Source: Adineta vaga (Eukaryota > Rotifera). From it: a stretch of 64,000 bases of DNA. Under the pieces are notes generated by a model. The model was not told where the DNA came from. It did no database searches and saw nothing but the letters and a program-made list of their open reading frames with translations. A program made the translations under genes and the position numbers. Of the stretch, positions 1 to 11,006 are shown piece after piece. Numbering within the stretch: the stretch's first letter is position 1; each line of letters begins with the position of its first letter. The stretch covers positions 10,230,001 to 10,294,000 of the forward strand of contig CP075497.1 in the NCBI GenBank assembly GCA_021613535.1, written 5' to 3'.

Positions 1-40
1 AAACAAAAGTTTAGTTTATGCATTAAATTTATTGATATAG

Positions 41-2444
41 ATGTGTGCAACAAGTGCCGGTCTTATATTGGGTAAAGAAGGGCCATTTGTTCATATTGCT
101 TGTTGTTGCGGCAATATATTTTCATATCTATTTCCGAAATATGGTCGAAATGAAGCGAAAAAACGAGAAATTCTATCAGCAGCTGCAGCGGCTGGTGTTT
201 CCGTTGCATTTGGTGCGCCTATTGGTAAGAGAGATCTTCTTTTTTTGTTATGAAATAGTCACATCTCGTTCTTTTCCTTAATTTTATTCATTCAGGTGGT
301 GTTCTATTCAGTTTAGAAGAAGTTTCCTATTATTTCCCATATAAGACATTATGGCGTTCATTCTTTTGTGCTATGGTTGGCGCACTTGTTGTTCGATCAA
401 TTAATCCATACGGAAATGGACATGATATTCAATTTAGTATCGATTATTCTGTACCATGGGCATCGTTTGAATTGCTTCCGTTTATTCTATTAGGCATTCT
501 AGGGGTAAAATAACATGAAATACAAGAAGGATTTTCTTTATTTTATTCTATATATAGGGTTTATGGGGAGCTTTCTTCATCAAAACAAATATTTGGTGGT
601 GTCGTTTTCGAAAGACTTCTCGACTGGGACAACATACAATACTTGAAGTAAGTTATAAGGAATTTCTTATGAAAAACAGATGTTTCATCGGAAATTCATT
701 ATTCTGTTACATGTAAGAACATTTTGTTTTATACAAAACAGGTCTTTTGTCAGAGATAATTATATTCCTATCGATTAACTTCAATCGAGAAAAAAAATAC
801 TATCGGAAATTGAATTTTTTTTGTTTATATTTACTAGGTTGTTGGTTTGGCTTTAATTACTGCATTTATTATTTATCCAAATCCTTACACACGTATGTCG
901 ATGTCAGAATTAATCAAACGATTAGTTAGTCAGTGTCGTGTAGAAGACATGATTGATCTTTGGTATGAAGAAAAACAAACTAATGAACATTTGATTTTCA
1001 TTTGAAGGATATTTTTCTCTTGTAGTGATTATCCAAGTTCTCAATTTATTAATGGTAAATCAAAAGGATCTGTTGGATTAGCTGGTCCTGGAGTTCATCG
1101 TGCTATATGGCAATTATTTTTTGCTCTTATTGTTCAAGTAGCACTTGTAACATTTACGATTGGTGTTAAAGTTCCATCTGGTTTAATTATTCCATCGATG
1201 TCGATTGGAGCTATCACAGGCCGTATTATTGGTATTATAACTGAACAATTAGCAATACAAAATCCAACATTTGCTCTTTTCAGTCATGATTGTAGTAAAG
1301 GTAAATAAACTGACTTATATCTAAATTGAAAAATGAAATCTTATGAATTTTTGTAGAGGAAAATTGTGTTACACCTGCCTTATATGCCATTGTTGGTGCC
1401 TGTGCCTTCCTTGGTGGTGTTAGTAAAATGACGATATCATTGGTTGTTATTATGTTTGAGTTAACTGGTGGTTTAACTTACATTGTTCCATTGATGGCAG
1501 CAGCAATGACAGCGAAATGGATTGGTGATGGTTTTGTACGTGGAGGAATCTATGATGCACATATCGAATTGAATGGATATCCATTTTTGGATAATAAAGA
1601 GGAATTTAATTTTACAACAACAGCATCTGACGTGATGCGTCCACGGTATATTTGATTGAATGAAAAATTCATCTTTTCAAAATGAAATTTGTCTTTTTTG
1701 CAGACCAGAACAACATTCATCATTGGCTTTTTTAACACAAAATGGAATGACTTTTCCCGATGTCGACAATTTACTAAAAGAAACAACACATACATCTTAT
1801 CCAGTTGTAGTTTCACGTGAACAACCATATGTTGTTGGACAAGTACAAAGGCGTGATCTACAATTTATTCTCAGTATGTATTCATTTGCTATTTCTAATT
1901 AATGTCGAGTTTTTGATGATACTAAGAATTAGATATCGATAAAGCGATGTTGAAATGATATCAATGTAGAAATGTTTCATTTTCAATTTAGAATCACAAA
2001 AAATGCATCGATATCGTTCTTCGTCAAGTGTTCTTCAATTTACATCTCCAACAGAAGCAACAATCAATTCGGATTATGAATCTGACAATCAACCAGATCA
2101 ACGTTTAACAACAAATAGTGAAGTTATTCAAGTTGGGAATTTACTCGATCAGGTTTGTTCTTTACTAGAATATTTATTAGCATTTGATTTATACATTTAG
2201 GCACCATTTATTGTTACTGATCAAACTCCAATGGAAACAGTAATTGATTTATTCCGTAAATTAGGCCTTAGACAAGCATTTGTTACACGTAATGGGTAAG
2301 TTTGATTCAGATCTGGGTTCGATTTTTCAATTTTTTTCGTTTAAATTTAGTCGATTACGAGGAATTATTACAAAGAAAGATATTCTTCGTCACATTCAAC
2401 AAATGTCTTCACATCAGACCGAAACAACGTATTTGGACAATTAA
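41..2444 (+). CDS. CLC-3/4/5-type 2Cl-/H+ exchanger, 3' part of gene
   Basis: This is an endosomal chloride/proton antiporter that helps acidify endosomes. The 5' exons lie outside the window: the first visible exon follows an AG at 39-40 and begins inside the protein. I read ten exons (41-224, 296-504, 558-647, 838-962, 1026-1300, 1357-1645, 1704-1873, 1992-2152, 2201-2295, 2351-2444). They join in one frame and give about 563 residues. Visible family marks are GKEGPFVH, with the gating glutamate, and CCCGN right after it. [11 protein letters not shown] contains the proton glutamate that separates exchangers from channels, and [17 protein letters not shown] is also present. Two cytoplasmic CBS domains follow (about 1600-1880 and 2200-2420), and the protein ends in ...TTYLDN. 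Membership of the CLC-3/4/5 group is firm. Which vertebrate paralogue is closest cannot be decided here. Confidence 0.93.
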
Positions 2445-3027
2445 ATTCGATTTCTTCTCCCTCTTGCATTATTTTAATCACAGTGAGATCGTATAACAGT
2501 CTCTCTTTCTCTCTCTTGAACTATCTCATATTTATTCTATTTTTTTTTGTCTGTTACCAAAGAACTAAATCTATATTATCAAAGAAGTACAAATGTATGT
2601 CATCCAACTTTCATTTTTTTGTGTACAGTTCTTTCCCTTTTCTCAGTTTCTTCGATATGCGTATGTTTGAAGGGTTGAAGAAAATGCTTATTTTTTGTTT
2701 TTGTTCCACTTTGTTTTTATCTTATCAATGTTTGTTGTTCTCGTATATATCGTTATTTACGTCTCCACTTCTTTTTAATCTATGATTACTTTGTATGGTT
2801 TAGTTGAACAATATGTCTGTTTGTGAAAAAAAACAAAGAACTGCATGGATTGATGATCAAAAATCAAAGTCATATGAAAATGAGAGAATGTTTTCTTTTG
2901 TTTGGTCTATATCAATGATGATAATTCTAAACAAGAGAAAGAAAAAAACAACAGATGTGTCGTTCAATTAAGACGAGATTCTTTTCATTTTTGTAGATAT
3001 CTTATTTGATCTGAATCTTAAAGGAAA
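2445..3027. other. Intergenic: CLC 3' UTR and COX17 leader
   Basis: This stretch is AT-rich and pyrimidine-rich, with no convincing ORF. A strong splice acceptor (polypyrimidine tract ending TTTTTGTAG) stands at about 2985-2996, 31 bases before the COX17 start. No obvious nearby donor belongs to COX17, so it marks either a 5'-UTR intron or a spliced-leader addition site. Confidence 0.5.
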
Positions 3028-3252
3028 ATGGGTTCAATTCAAGCAAAAAATCAACCAATAGCTGTTCCTCCTTCGCCATCGGAAACACCTATCGTTGATG
3101 GTGAAACAAAACCAAAATGTAAAGCATGTTGTGCTTGTCCAGAAACGAAAAGAATACGAGATGAATGTGTAATACTCAATGGTCAAGAAAATTGTTCAAA
3201 AGAAATTGAAGCACATCGTTCATGTATGCGAGCTGCTGGCTTCAATATCTAA
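3028..3252 (+). CDS. COX17: Cytochrome c oxidase copper chaperone COX17
   Basis: This single-exon gene encodes 74 residues, close to the usual COX17 length (about 63-70). COX17 acts in the mitochondrial intermembrane space and hands Cu(I) to SCO1 and COX11 for building complex IV. The copper-binding motif is seen in CKACCACPETK at residues 31-41. The CHCH fold's twin CX9C pattern follows: DECVILNGQENC and EAHRSCMRAAGFNI. The N-terminal 25 residues are proline-rich and unconserved, as in other animals. The ATG at 3028 is the first in frame after the splice acceptor near 2996. The gene sits tail-to-head with the CLC gene and convergent with the EF-hand gene, only 104 bases from that gene's stop. 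Confidence 0.95.
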   Translation: MGSIQAKNQPIAVPPSPSETPIVDGETKPKCKACCACPETKRIRDECVILNGQENCSKEIEAHRSCMRAAGFNI

Positions 3253-3356
3253 GATTTAGTTTAATTTTATTGAACTATGTTTTCCCCTTAGAAAAACAAC
3301 AGAACTATTTTTTTTTGTAGTCTTTCATAAAAATAAAGAAAAAAAAAACAATTCGT

Positions 3357-4697
3357 TTATTTACGATTTAAAAATAATTTAATTAGATTATCTATTGAAT
3401 AATGACCATCGTCATCTAATGGTAAACATCGTTCAATTTTTGTAATATCATTCGAATTAATACCGAGTTCTTTGAAAACTTTACGTAATTCATTTGGTGA
3501 GAAGAAACCAATATTATCAAGATCAATAATACGTAGTGCTTCACGTAATTCGATTTCTTCCGTTGTTAAAAGATGTTCTTGATAATATTTGCTCTTCTTT
3601 TTCTTTGTTGATTCCGAACGTTTTTTGCCTTGTTTTATGAATGTTGAACCAACAGAACGGCGACGACGACTTCGGGCTGCTGACGTCGATTTAGCTCGTT
3701 TAGATGTCGTTTGTATCGGAGAATTGCTAGGAGCTAAATGAAGATTTTCATGTATAGGTTCAACAATTGATGGTAGTAATGCCGGAGATAGAGATGAATT
3801 AACAGGCATTGTAATTTCTTCAGTTTGTAAGAATTCTAACTGTTGTCGACTCGTTGTATAATATGTTTTGACTACAGATGCAATCGAAGCAAAATCTACA
3901 GGAGAATCGACTTCATTTGATAGCTTTTGTTCAGTTTCTTCAATAATCATCGATGATAAATGTGGTTGTTGATCAGTTAGTAATGCAGCTGAAAGAGTAC
4001 TCGCAGAATCGGACGTTTGAAAGTCGTATTGATAATGACGAATATGTAAAGAATCGTCGATAGTTGTTGGTGTTGTTGTTGTTGATGTTGATGATGACAT
4101 TGCACGAGATGCATTATATTGCCCAACAGGGAATAAATCAAAATTCTAAATGCATAGATCAAAAGATGGTTTCTTATGTTATGGAAAAATATTCTTAGCA
4201 TCTACACGCACCTTTATCAAAGGAAAAATGATCTCCTTTTCATTAATTATCCATTTTCCACTTATTCCATCATGATTCAATGGTTTCTCTAACAGTTCTT
4301 CTGATAACGACATCGAAGTATTTGTCATTGTCTTATTTGAATCAGTTTCTTTCGATAAATTTCGTTCTTTTTTATCTTTTCGAGAACGATGAAATTTCTT
4401 TTTTAATACATTCAATAACCATGGTGCATTCGTATTCTGTGCTGTTAAAATTTGATTCATACTAATTGGTATCGTACCTGGTAGATTTTTATAGAAATTT
4501 TCTTTGATCGAACTAGTTGATTTTGAGCTGTTCAATTGTTTACTATTGTTAAAATATGTTTTAGTATGATATCTCCATGAATAATCTTCTTCATGATCAG
4601 ATGACGAATCATTTCTAATAGAAAATGATTTCGACATTGTCAAAAATAGATCAGTCTCGGATAAGACTTTCATATCATCCATCGAACAGTTTGCCAT
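3357..4697 (-). CDS. EF-hand (centrin/calmodulin-like) C-terminal protein, uncharacterised
   Basis: Two exons, 4697-4212 and 4145-3357, join across a 66-nt intron (donor GTGCGT, acceptor TTTAG) in frame and give about 424 residues. The N-terminal three quarters are Ser/Thr-rich and look disordered, with a basic stretch (RRRRSVGS, KKRSESTKKKKSK). The last 80 residues form an EF-hand pair. The first loop, DLDNIGFFSPNE, has Asp at 1 and 3, Gly at 6 and Glu at 12, but Ile at position 5. The second, LPLDDDGHYSIDNL, is degenerate. Spacing resembles centrin or calmodulin. I do not recognise the protein as a whole; it may be a calcium-responsive cytoskeletal protein, which is inference. The start is taken at MANCSMDD. 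The upstream bases are pyrimidine-rich and low-complexity, including a (CA)n tract at about 4737-4755. Confidence 0.75.
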
Positions 4698-4853
4698 TCG
4701 AACAAAATTCAAGTAGAAAAAGAAAAGAAGAAGCACACTCACACACACACACACACGCGTACAAAGATACAAAAAAAAGAAAGAAAAAAAAATTAATAAG
4801 TAACCCAAGCAACAGAAGAAAAAAAAACGACAGAAAAAAACAATGAAATATTC

Positions 4854-6596
4854 TCAAACACCTATACAGCCCGATACAAGTTTTCTCCAAGTTTTTCTTG
4901 TATGTGAATGATGATGACGACGTGATCGAGGTGGTTTACTTGATGTTTGTTCTGTTTTTGGTTCAATTAAAGGTACAATAGATGTTGTCGAAGCTGGTAG
5001 AGTGATATTTGTATCACGAAATTCAATTGCTGCTAGAACAGCAGTATCGAAAACAGTTTTAAGATTCTTTTCGGTTAATGATGAACATTCAATATAACTA
5101 CAAGCATGCATTTGTTGAGCACGAGCACGTGCTTCTTTTTCAGTCACCGGTTTTAATTTCTGTTGATCAAGTGTCAATAATGTTTGTAAATCTGATCGAA
5201 GATCCATTTGTGTACCAACGAGTATAATTGGAATTTTCGAATTGGAACGACGTGCACGTGATAACCAATATGTGATTGCATTTTGAAATGATGAAGGATT
5301 GACTACACTGAAGCATAATAGGATAACATCACTGTATGGAATACACAGACCATGTAAAGGTGAAAATTGTTCCTAAAAATGAAACGGAAAATCATTTTTA
5401 AATCAAATGTTATTTCTATTTATTATTTGTTTTGATTTTTTATTCCTACTACTCAATATTAATGATTAGAATTAATAATCATATATGTAAAATAAAACGT
5501 GCATAGAAAAATCGCGAGAAAAATTAAATTAATCAAGTGAGAAGGGATTTATTCCACTTGACAACTGTTGTTTTTTCTGTATCATTGCATATGTAATTAA
5601 GTAATACATGATAAGAATAAGATAAATATATTACAGATGGATGAGTTTGTTGAAAGGTTGGGACGAAAATTTTCTTGTTTTTTCTTTTGTTCTAGAAAAA
5701 TGTATCTTAATTGATGAAGAAGCTAATTCTAGTTCATGTGAAGGAAAGAATAACAAATCGAATCAAATTTGTACTTTTTTTTAAGGAGAATTTCTCAAGT
5801 TGCTTTCGTTCGTCGCTATTTTTCTTGTCGATGATTAATTATTGTATAAGCATCTGAAGTGTGCCAAAGTAGAAAGAAAAAGAAAACAAGGTCGATTAAA
5901 CGGATTTTTACCACTTCTAATTCGAGTTGAGTATAAAGAAAAGCATTCTTTTAACGCCTGTCGGACAAAATAGAACAGGTATGAATGCTTACATTCAATC
6001 GACGCGATCATTGTACAAAGAGAACGCAAAAGAAAAACGAAATTATTAACATTGACACACTTTATACTTGCCAATAAGATCTATCACTATGCATATACTA
6101 TTACCAATACATGCTTTTTTTTCTTTCAATAATTATCATTCTGTTATGCATAAGTCTGTAGGGAAGACTCAAGGTTCTCACAGTCGTGCTCTTTCATAAA
6201 TATATATATATATATATAGTTATAGTTATGTATGTAGAAAATGGTATTTACCTTTCCTCCTGTATCGCAAATGTCGAAATGGACAAGTCGAGTACCAACC
6301 GACACATCAACAGAATAATTATCAAATGCAGTTGGCACGTATTGTGTTGGAAAATCATTTGTTGTATAACTCACAACTAATGAAGATTTACCGACACCGC
6401 AATCACCAATGATAACACATGTTATATGACCACCTGTATGATGATTATGTAGAGATGATGATGGTACGAGTGGAATAGATGAGGTTGATGACGGTGATGA
6501 TGATATAGTTGTTGATGATTGAGTAGCTGATGATGATGTCATATCGTTATGTGTCCTTGTTGTTGTCGTCGTCGTCTCGAAACAGTTTGGACTCAT
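4854..6596 (-). CDS. RhoU/RhoV-like (Wrch/Chp) atypical Rho GTPase
   Basis: Two exons, 6596-6252 and 5372-4854, give 287 residues. The first 57 are a Ser/Thr-rich extension like the N-terminal extensions of RhoU/V. The G domain follows: P-loop GDCGVGKS (64-71), effector loop [10 protein letters not shown], switch II DTGGK (111-115), GTQMDL base-binding motif, and [16 protein letters not shown], very close to RhoU. The C-terminus is basic ([18 protein letters not shown]) and ends CIGV, a CaaX-like box. Family members act at the plasma membrane and endosomes on PAK/actin. Two canonical positions are changed: Cys66 stands where Cdc42 has Gly12, and Lys115 where it has Gln61. Both changes block GTP hydrolysis in other Ras/Rho proteins. 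The 879-nt intron is far longer than others here and falls directly after the Lys115 codon. Family assignment is firm; constitutive GTP loading is inference. Confidence 0.88.
5373..6251 (-). other. Long intron of the Rho-like gene
   Basis: This 879-nt intron has GTAAAT at the donor and TTTTTAG at the acceptor; most introns in the window are near 50-70 nt. It contains a (TA)n run at about 6200-6220 and no recognisable coding sequence. Its size makes it a candidate place for regulatory elements or an old insertion. Confidence 0.6.
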
Positions 6597-8989
6597 TTTC
6601 TAAATAGTAAAATGCGATATGATTGAAGGTTGCAAAAAGGTAATAAAAAAAAACGAAATGTAAAAAATTGTGAATATAACGAAAAGACGAACACGAAGAA
6701 AGACGAAGAACGCGAAGAAAAATAACAATTCTAAGAAATATTGACATTTTCAACAAGATACTAAATTACATTTTATCTCGTACCTTTTTGAATATATACA
6801 TCAGTTAATTTAAATGATGAATAACAGAACATTGAACATTAATTTTTGAATAAAAGTCTTGTCATTTATTAATCAAACGAACAATAAATGATCTTTAAGA
6901 AGCGTATAAATATAGGAATAAAAAAAGAAAGAACTTGCTTGTCATACATGCTCTTTTCTTCGTTTCTCTCTGTTTGACGACCATCTCGATTAAAGATATT
7001 TCTTATCGTATATCATCTGGTTTCCTTTACGCCTTACTTTGCTTTACCCTGACAACAACAAACGATGACAGGACGAGAGAAAGAGAGAGAGAGAGACAGG
7101 GCGATCTATCTCCTCTTGTTCTTCGTTCTTTTTTACATATCCAGAATCATTCATTCATAATCTTTTTTTCTCTTCTTTCGCTTGTGTTCTGCCTTTCGGA
7201 TGTTGTCAATAAAATATTATCCGAAAGCGACAAGGGATGCGCAAAACAAGAAGACTTAACATCATATACAAACACGCAGACTGTTTTGATTAGTGTATAA
7301 AAACTTGTATGAAAGGGTAGCCAAACTAAATCAAGATATCTGTATGACAACGATGATTATTTAGTAAGACAAGAAAAATGATTCCTGATGTTTATGATAT
7401 AGTTGAGAACAAGATAGAGAGAAAGAAAAGCAAGAAAAGATCTTGTCGACTATGATACAAGAATACTCATCGAATATAAAAACAATAGAAATGATAGGAA
7501 AAGAACGGTCGGAAAAGGACAAGGAAGAGAAGAAACATCGTTCGTGTAAGTCGAATTTGATTAATAAAAAGGATATGACTACGTAATACACATCAAAAGC
7601 GTTTGTTTCACTGTATATTCTTCAACTGTCAATCATTGACATAGATCGATTGTATTAACAGTGATGGCCGAAAAATGTCCTCAATTTTGTATAACTAAAT
7701 CGGAAGTGTAACTTGCCGTATACCACTTACTTTAATAACCATGACTTATGTATTAACGGGAAACAAAGCTTTTTCAATATGGTGTATGTCTACAGATTGA
7801 TGTAGTCGTTGCAATAGGAAATCAATTTTTTTTCGAACGAACTACAGAGAGAAAAAATGAGAAAGGTGAAATCACGACTTTTTTCTTCTTCTTCTTCTTC
7901 TTCTCCTTTATGCGCTTCTCTTGTCGACATCGTTTCCCTTGCGCCTTCTCAAGGATCTGATGAAAGCAACAAAAAATTTATGTTGTTACGTCATCGTCAT
8001 CACTTCTTTTTTGTCCCTCTTTGAGACACACGGCACGCGTGTACTTAGAGAGAAGAAAATGTATAATAATTTTGATACACCTGACAAATACAAACATGCA
8101 ATCTATCTTGCCTTGACAGTATTGATCGATAAAATCAATAATGATTATTAGAAAAAATAGAAGAAGCTTCTTCGATAAACATTTAGATATGATGATGAGA
8201 AAAAGAAGGCGAACAGACTATGTACAGATAGACATTATGAGAATGTTGATCACACTTTGTCAAGGTGCAAATGTGAAAGAGAGAAAGTAAGTGAGCATGT
8301 ATACGTAATGTTTCATGTCACTTATTACAGTGCATTAATGAAATGATGACAGGACAAGAAAAAGAGAATAGATTCGACGTTCATTAGTACTGTAGTGTCT
8401 GTCATTTGTCCTTCATTCTTTTGCAATAACTATGTTAAATGACGAAGATGATGAGCATTTAACATACCAATTGAATATCAATCGATCACGTAGATAGATA
8501 TGAAGGAGAAAAAAAATGAAACTTACTATCGTAACTCACCCTCGACGATGTACAATCGCATCTGGTTCATTTTTTTTCCTTCTCTTTGAAATAAAAATTC
8601 TTCTTTCATATTATATTCGTTACGTGTACATATGTATGCGTAATAGCATCTATACAGTATGGTGCTCGGTCCGTCAATTATTCTTTCACTTCTTCTTTGC
8701 ATCTAGCCAGCAGCCACGCAGAATATGATACCTCTTTTGTCTTTTCTGTTTTATCATGAAAATGAGAATATATGTATGTGACGGAATGTAAAGACGAAAA
8801 AAACAACAAAAGAAAGTATGTACATGCTAAACTCGTTGATCAACAGTATATTTAATGAGTTTGTGAGGTCTCTTCTACACATGCATATATACATACATAC
8901 GTTTATATGAATGTACATGCTCAGTCTTTAATATGTGCATTCAAGCGCAAGAATAGGAGAGGGAAGTGACACATTCAGTTTGCCTCTCG

Positions 8990-9383
8990 ATTTGCTAACA
9001 TCACGCTTGAACTGAATACAACCTATCAATAATGCCACATCGATCAGAAATGATGAAGATAGAGATGCTGATTATGCAATAATAATAACTGGTGAAATCG
9101 ATGGTAATAGTAAAGATTACCCTCGGAGAGAGAGAATGTATTGTTGATTGATAGAAGTGTTTTGTTATACTTAAATCAGATGCTTTCAATTTCATCACAT
9201 ATCGATTATTATTCAACAATATCTGTAGAAGAAAGAAAATAAATACAAAGAAACCTCAATATAATCGTCTGCTGTGCTGACATAATAGTCTGATGCACTA
9301 CTTCTCTAGTATTTTTTATTTACTATCTGGATTTCTGTAAATAAATTTCAATGTCTTCCAAATGGAGTGTATATTTTTAGATG
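8990..9383 (+). repeat. Diverged direct duplication, copy A
   Basis: This segment resembles 10375-10725 in the same orientation with many substitutions and small indels. Shared blocks include AATGCyACATsGAyCAGAAATGATrrAGAT near the start. TTATACTTAAATCAGATGCTTTCAATT matches TTGTATACTTGAATCAGATAGTTTCAATT, and TTTCAATGTCTTCCAA resembles TTCAAATGTCTCTTAAG near the end. No intact reading frame spans both copies. Confidence 0.6.
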
Positions 9384-10374
9384 AAACGAGAAAAATTTTG
9401 TCTAGATTTTCATGCTTAATATAAATAAATAAATAAATAAGTAATGTTTTTGAAGAAAACTTTTTCAATAAAATAATTACAACTTTCTACATATCATGAA
9501 CTTGTCCATAACAACTTCTTTGATGTTCTTTAAAGTTTCTTTTGTAATACGATCGTTAAATGATATTCCCATTGGAGAACATCTGATTTTATGATGAGAA
9601 TATCCTCTCTAGACCAAGTTTCAAGATCTTTAATATATATACTTTTTCTTTCATTTATAGCATTGTTTTATCATGCATAATTGATGTGTTACTATATTAC
9701 ATAAAATGTTACTAACAAGACAAAAGAACAAGAATGTATCACAGCTTGACGTAGTCTGATGAAAAGAGAAAGTTAATAAAAATTGTTATCTGAACTTGTT
9801 TCTAATTTAGTCACCCATGCTGTTTGTAATGAATTAAACTGTCTACACTATGAATCAAAATATTAAATAAAGCACTATTTTTCTATAGTTATTATCAATA
9901 CAATAGAATAAAAGACAATTGATGGAGAGAAAGGAACTAAACGTTGATTAGTTAACGGTCAATTAGAAACTAACGTATATCGTACGTGAAATATATTGGT
10001 ATCGTTTGATGATAGCCTAAAGAAAGCATAAACTAAATGGTTATTTATAATCCCAAATGTGGATTGTTTATTGGATAACGATAGAGATATCAGATTTAGC
10101 TTTTCAAAGAAAAGAAAAAAGACAAGAATGGGGATATTATTCAAGGATACCTATACTCTTACATATTTTCTTAATATATGGATATGCGACAGAATTATTG
10201 GAAGGATGCATATGATCAGTTCACATAACAGTAGATCGTTGTAAATTATATTTTATCTGACAATGTGACTCATTTATTAAGGAAAGAGTACTGATTGAAC
10301 TCTTTGTTTTATACTTATAGTTTGAATTAAAAAAACACAAGATATATTATAACTTCTCAATCTACTCGAATAAT

Positions 10375-10725
10375 TTTTGCAAAGTATATCTAATTCATCC
10401 GCAATGCTACATGGACCAGAAATGATAGAGATAAAGATGTTGATTATATAAGAATAATATCTGAAAAGGTCGATGGTTATCTGAACGATTAATTCTCCAA
10501 GGAGAATGTCTTTTGTATACTTGAATCAGATAGTTTCAATTCGATTTTACTCTAATTATTACACAAATATATCTATAGACGAGAGGAAAACAGCAAATAA
10601 AAGATCAATTTTGACGTCCTATCTATTGACACTTATTTCCGAGATGTTTTTTTTATTTTATAATTTACATTTCTGAGAAAAAGTTCAAATGTCTCTTAAG
10701 AATAGGAGATCTTTTTTAGTGAGAG
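10375..10725 (+). repeat. Diverged direct duplication, copy B
   Basis: This is the second copy of the segment at 8990-9383, about 1.38 kb downstream in the same orientation. In one plus-strand frame both copies begin with a similar peptide (NATSIRNDEDRDADY in A, NATWTRNDRDKDVDY in B) before stops appear. A decayed exon is therefore possible but not shown. Confidence 0.6.
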
Positions 10726-11006
10726 AAAATAGTTTTCTTTTGGAGTGTTTTTTCACTTTTGACATAGGCAAGCATCTCTTTGTTTGATTTCCGTTTTCTT
10801 TTTACTTTTGGAAAAAAAGTACTTTTAAATTAACTTGTTCAATAAATGTCTCTTTTTTTATATGAAAAAAAAAGAAGAAAAGAACAAAAAAAGAGAGAGA
10901 GAGGTGTGAATATTTGACGTACATTATTAAACACTTAAAATACTAAGTTACAAAAAGAAAGAAAGAAACATCAGTCTTTGAAAACAATAGACAAGTGATT
11001 GCAACA

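Larger units (their letters stand above)
6597..11006. other. 4.4-kb gene-free divergent region between Rho-like and TRAF genes
   Basis: I found no convincing gene in this stretch, the largest empty one in the window. It is AT-rich, with purine/pyrimidine tracts such as GAGAGA at about 7075-7095 and (CTT)n at about 7883-7905. It has a stem-loop with 9-bp arms at 7193-7227 and two diverged direct copies of a segment of about 350 bp (listed separately). Both flanking genes are transcribed away from it, so it holds both promoters. Confidence 0.5.
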
